NCBI GenBank assembly: GCA_031257655.1
Contig: JAIROF010000078.1
Location: forward strand, 1 to 7,884
Direction of reading: 5' to 3'
Length of the DNA stretch: 7,884 nucleotides
Source of the DNA: Prevotellaceae bacterium
Lineage (GTDB): Bacteria > Bacteroidota > Bacteroidia > Bacteroidales > UBA932
The notes under the pieces were generated by a model, which was given only the letters and a program-made list of their open reading frames with translations, was not told where the DNA came from and ran no database searches. This document shows positions 5,657 to 7,884 of this stretch, piece after piece; the first letter of the stretch is position 1, and every line of letters begins with the position of its first letter. The translations under genes were made by a program, and so were the position numbers.

Positions 5657-5659
5657 GCT

Positions 5660-6628
5660 ATGAAAAAGACAAGCTTACTTTTATCAATTGGCGTTTTGCT
5701 GTTGGCGTCCTGCTCGAGCGCTCCGAAGAAGAGGCACCTCGTCGGCGAAGCCGCAGGCGGCTTGAGCGGCGAAGTTCAGATTTCGGGCGCTTTTGCCCTC
5801 TACCCCATGGCGGTGCGGTGGGTGGAGGAGTTTAGGAAGCTGCACCCCAACGTGCGGTTCGACGTTTCGGGTGGCGGCGCCGGCAAGGGCATGACCGATG
5901 TGCTGGCGGGCGTGGTGGACATTGGGATGGTTTCCCGCGAGCTCTACCCCGAGGAGGTGGCAAAAGGTGCGCTGGGCTTTGCCGCCGTAAAAGACGCCGT
6001 GGTGCCAACCGTCAACGCTACGAATCCCGATTTGGAGCTTCTGCAGAAGGTTGGCCTCAAGCGGGAAGTCGCCCGGCAGCTGTGGGACGAGCAGTTCAAA
6101 ACCTGGGGGGAGGCGCTGGGCACCGGCAGCCGAACGCCGGTGCACGTCTTTACCCGCTCCGACGCCTGCGGAGCCGCCGAAACGTTTGCCGCGTGGCTGG
6201 GCGTGAAGCAGGAGAACCTGAAGGCAACCGCCGTCTTTGGCGACCCCGGGCTGGCCGACGCCGTCAGGAAAGACCGCGTGGGCATTGGCTACAACAACAT
6301 CTCCTACGCCTACGACCAGAGCTCCAAGCGACCCTTCGAGGGGCTTGCCGTCATTCCGCTGGACGTGAACGGCAACGGGCAGGTGGACGCGGAGGAGAAC
6401 TTTTACGCCACGTCGGAAACCCTCATCGCCGCCATCAACGAGGGCAAGTACCCGTCGCCGCCCGCCCGCGACCTCTACCTTGTCACCAACGGCAGGCCAA
6501 CCAAGCCCGAAGTCGCCGCCTTTCTCCGCTACGTGCTCGCCGAAGGTCAGCAGTACGCAGGCGAAACCGGCTACATTGGGCTGAGCAAAGAAAAGCTGGA
6601 GCGCGAACTTAGCAAAGTTGAGCCTTGA
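5660..6628 (+). CDS. pstS: PstS-type oxyanion-binding lipoprotein
   Basis: A 322-residue binding lipoprotein with signal MKKTSLLLSIGVLLLASC and lipobox LASC, so Cys18 should be lipidated and membrane-anchored on the periplasmic side. PstS-fold landmarks are SGAFALYPMAVRW (42-54), the Gly-rich anion loop SGGGAGKG (70-77), VDIGMVSREL (86-95) and RSDACGAAE (166-174). Compared with E. coli PstS, the aspartate that accepts the phosphate proton is replaced within SREL, and the GSGT loop reads ACGA. SREL-type members are common among annotated PstS proteins, so this alone does not fix the ligand. DVNGNGQVDAEE (235-246) matches an EF-hand-like calcium loop. An in-frame GTG at 5558 would add 34 repeat-derived residues before the signal peptide and is rejected. 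The stop overlaps the permease start by 4 nt, indicating translational coupling. Confidence 0.88.
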   Translation: MKKTSLLLSIGVLLLASCSSAPKKRHLVGEAAGGLSGEVQISGAFALYPMAVRWVEEFRKLHPNVRFDVSGGGAGKGMTDVLAGVVDIGMVSRELYPEEVAKGALGFAAVKDAVVPTVNATNPDLELLQKVGLKREVARQLWDEQFKTWGEALGTGSRTPVHVFTRSDACGAAETFAAWLGVKQENLKATAVFGDPGLADAVRKDRVGIGYNNISYAYDQSSKRPFEGLAVIPLDVNGNGQVDAEENFYATSETLIAAINEGKYPSPPARDLYLVTNGRPTKPEVAAFLRYVLAEGQQYAGETGYIGLSKEKLERELSKVEP

Positions 6629-7512
6629 GAGTATTCAAAGACAAGCTCGCCAAGCGGCTGATGCAGGCCCTCACCCTCCTTTCGCTGCTCATTCTGGCGC
6701 TCATGGGGGCGGGGCTGTACTATAAGTCGTCCGCCATCATTCGGGCTAATTCGGTGTGGGAGCTGCTGTCCACCTCCGAGTGGAGCCCGCTGGCGGGGAA
6801 GTTTGGCTTCCTCACGTTCATCCTCGGCTCAATCTACGTCACCGCGCTCGCCATCCTCATTGCGCTGCCGGTGTCCCTGCTGACGGCCCTGTACCTCACG
6901 GAGAAGGCAAAATCGTGGGTCAGGCGGGTAGTATTTCCCGTGCTGGATATTTTGGCAGGCATTCCGTCGGTCGTTTATGGGGTTTGGGGGGTTTTGATCA
7001 TCGTCCCCTTTATCGCCGATGTGCTGGGGCCGCACTTTGTGGACTACGCGAGCGGCTACAGCGTTTTGGCGGGCGGCGTTGTCCTCAGCGTGATGATCAT
7101 GCCGCTGCTGGTGAGCTTGTTTGTGGAGATATTCTCCACCGTTCCGCGCGAGTTTAAGGAGGCCTCCTTTTCGCTGGGGGCCACGCGCTGGCAAACGTCG
7201 CGCAGGGTTGTTGTGCGCAAGGCCACGCCGGGGATTATTGCCGCCGTAGCGCTGGCCATCTCCAAGGCGTTTGGCGAAACGCTGGCGGTGCTCATGGTCT
7301 GCGGCAACATGGTGCGGCAGCCCAAGTCGCTTTTTGACAGCTGCTACCCGCTGCCCGCCCTCATCGCCAACAACTACGGGGAAATGCTTTCGCTCCCCAT
7401 GTACGAATCGGCGCTGATGTTCGCTGCCCTCGTGCTGTTTGCCATTATCCTAATCTTTAACGCCGTATCGCGCATTGTCCTCCAGCGGGTGGAAAAAAAC
7501 TTTAAGCTGTAG
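6625..7512 (+). CDS. pstC: PstC-type ABC transporter permease
   Basis: Inner-membrane permease of 295 residues with six predicted helices near 15-33, 62-92, 104-132, 145-170, 203-228 and 262-285. PstC-like features include EWSPLAGKFGFLTFILGS after the first periplasmic loop, the cytoplasmic coupling helix EASFSLGATRW (179-189) that should contact the ATPase, and KAFGETLAVLMVCGN (214-228), matching the RALGETMAV motif of PstC with Lys for Arg. The TTG start is chosen because it gives a TTGA overlap with the lipoprotein stop and keeps a basic N-terminus (RVFKDKLAKRL) typical of the family. ATG 6661 is the alternative (283 residues). A PstA partner normally follows directly, but here a repeat-filled spacer follows, so PstA is either further downstream or absent. 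Confidence 0.88.
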   Translation: MRVFKDKLAKRLMQALTLLSLLILALMGAGLYYKSSAIIRANSVWELLSTSEWSPLAGKFGFLTFILGSIYVTALAILIALPVSLLTALYLTEKAKSWVRRVVFPVLDILAGIPSVVYGVWGVLIIVPFIADVLGPHFVDYASGYSVLAGGVVLSVMIMPLLVSLFVEIFSTVPREFKEASFSLGATRWQTSRRVVVRKATPGIIAAVALAISKAFGETLAVLMVCGNMVRQPKSLFDSCYPLPALIANNYGEMLSLPMYESALMFAALVLFAIILIFNAVSRIVLQRVEKNFKL

Positions 7513-7513
7513 C

Positions 7514-7541
7514 TAATGGTTAACGGTTAATGGTTAATGGG
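7514..7541 (+). repeat. Heptamer tandem repeat TAATGGT x4
   Basis: TAATGGT, TAACGGT, TAATGGT, TAATGGG follow without gaps, starting 1 nt after the permease stop codon. This is the fourth distinct 7-nt repeat in the window. Confidence 0.9.
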
Positions 7542-7661
7542 CTACCGCCGGAAATATACTCGTCGGCGCGGGCTTGCGGCTTTCATATTCCTAATTCAAC
7601 CTTAATTCAAGTTTCGCAAGCTGTCTATCTTGCTGATTTACTCAATAGACCTCACCCCCGG

Positions 7662-7728
7662 CCCCTCTCCAAAGGAGAGGGGTGGCTTGCGCCGAAAGTT
7701 CGAGGCTCTGCTCCCCTCTCCTTTGGAG
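7662..7728. repeat. Nested CCCCTCTCC / GGAGAGGGG palindromes
   Basis: CCCCTCTCC (7662-7670) and GGAGAGGGG (7674-7682) pair around AAA. In addition 7667-7682 and 7713-7728 are perfect 16-bp inverted repeats around 30 nt. Either fold excludes the other. The CTCACCCC...AAAGGAG word recurs near 5200-5227, so this is a dispersed element. The strong stem could stop transcription, but no T-run follows directly. Confidence 0.8.
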
Positions 7729-7773
7729 GCTGTGTGAAAAATATTTTTATGATACAGATGACGCGATCGTACA

Positions 7774-7781
7774 TATTTTTG
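7774..7781 (+). promoter_or_regulatory. Possible -7 promoter box near the window end
   Basis: TATTTTTG fits TAnnTTTG but no TTTG lies at -33 spacing and no gene start follows within the window. It would matter only if a gene begins shortly after 7884. Confidence 0.2.
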
Positions 7782-7820
7782 CAGATAAATACAAATACAT
7801 ACTTCGGCGCTATGTATTTA

Positions 7821-7870
7821 CAAGCGCTGAAGGGGCGATCAGACACTATAGCGCGGGGTAAAACCCCACG
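7821..7870 (+). repeat. 50-nt dispersed repeat, copy B
   Basis: Inverted relative to copy A at 5229-5278, with 43 of 50 positions identical by hand count. It ends with the same CGGGGTAAAACCCCACG hairpin core. Copies A and B bracket the lipoprotein-permease pair. Confidence 0.8.
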
Positions 7871-7884
7871 TGGACGGCGGCGTG

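Larger units (their letters stand above)
5146..5659. other. Repeat-rich spacer between the two binding-protein genes
   Basis: No credible gene. It contains the rest of the ATTGAGA array, a CTCACCCC...CTCTCCAAAGGAG word (5200-5227), a GC-rich hairpin inside a 50-nt element (5229-5278), a 16-bp perfect AT-rich palindrome (5401-5436) with a TAnnTTTG box at its edge, AATTCGTG words from 5543, and an ATTCGTGGACAAAAA repeat up to the lipoprotein start. Confidence 0.7.
7513..7884. other. Repeat-rich downstream spacer
   Basis: No credible gene to the window edge. It holds TAATGGT heptamers, a CTCACCCC word, nested CCCCTCTCC palindromes, an AT-rich stretch with a TAnnTTTG box (7774-7781), and copy B of the 50-nt repeat. 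The 64-codon minus-strand ORF here is made of these repeats. Confidence 0.65.

Noticed and set aside
5558..5659. 34-residue N-terminal extension of the lipoprotein
   Set aside because: It is encoded by the spacer repeat and would precede a complete lipoprotein signal peptide starting at 5660.
7652..7846. 64-codon minus-strand ORF at the window end
   Set aside because: Composed of the CCCCTCTCC palindromes and AT-rich spacer, with no protein-like features.

Overview
The window looks like chromosomal DNA of a Bacteroidota (Bacteroidetes) bacterium. Two promoters match the Bacteroidota -7 box TAnnTTTG, no convincing Shine-Dalgarno sequence precedes any start, genes are GC-rich while spacers are AT-rich, and spacers are packed with the CACAAAG, AATTCGTG and heptamer repeats familiar from that phylum. 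Genus cannot be fixed from the sequence.

All five genes lie on the + strand: (1) a PstB-type ABC ATPase (336-1130); (2) an 801-residue siroheme/4Fe-4S nitrite/sulfite reductase with a C-terminal HEPN-like helical region and a TusA sulfur-carrier domain (1661-4066); (3) a divergent secreted PstS-fold binding protein (4168-5145); (4) a PstS-type lipoprotein (5660-6628); (5) a PstC-type permease overlapping it by 4 nt (6625-7512). No PstA partner is inside the window. Spacers at 1-297, 1131-1660, 5146-5659 and 7513-7884 hold no credible gene but are full of palindromes and tandem repeats.

Genes 1 and 3 share an identical 18-bp palindrome (ATACCA-TGTTTG-TGGTAT) placed exactly 22 bp before a TAnnTTTG box, so they probably answer to the same regulator. 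The simplest reading is one regulon: an oxyanion ABC importer with a Pst architecture plus a sulfite-reducing, sulfur-relaying enzyme. The importer may carry sulfate or another sulfur oxyanion rather than phosphate. That is an inference from gene context and altered ligand loops, not proof.

The spacers carry four different tandem repeats that all have a 7-nt unit, several starting at or just after stop codons. They resemble, in form only, the short tandemly repeated heptamers known from cyanobacteria.
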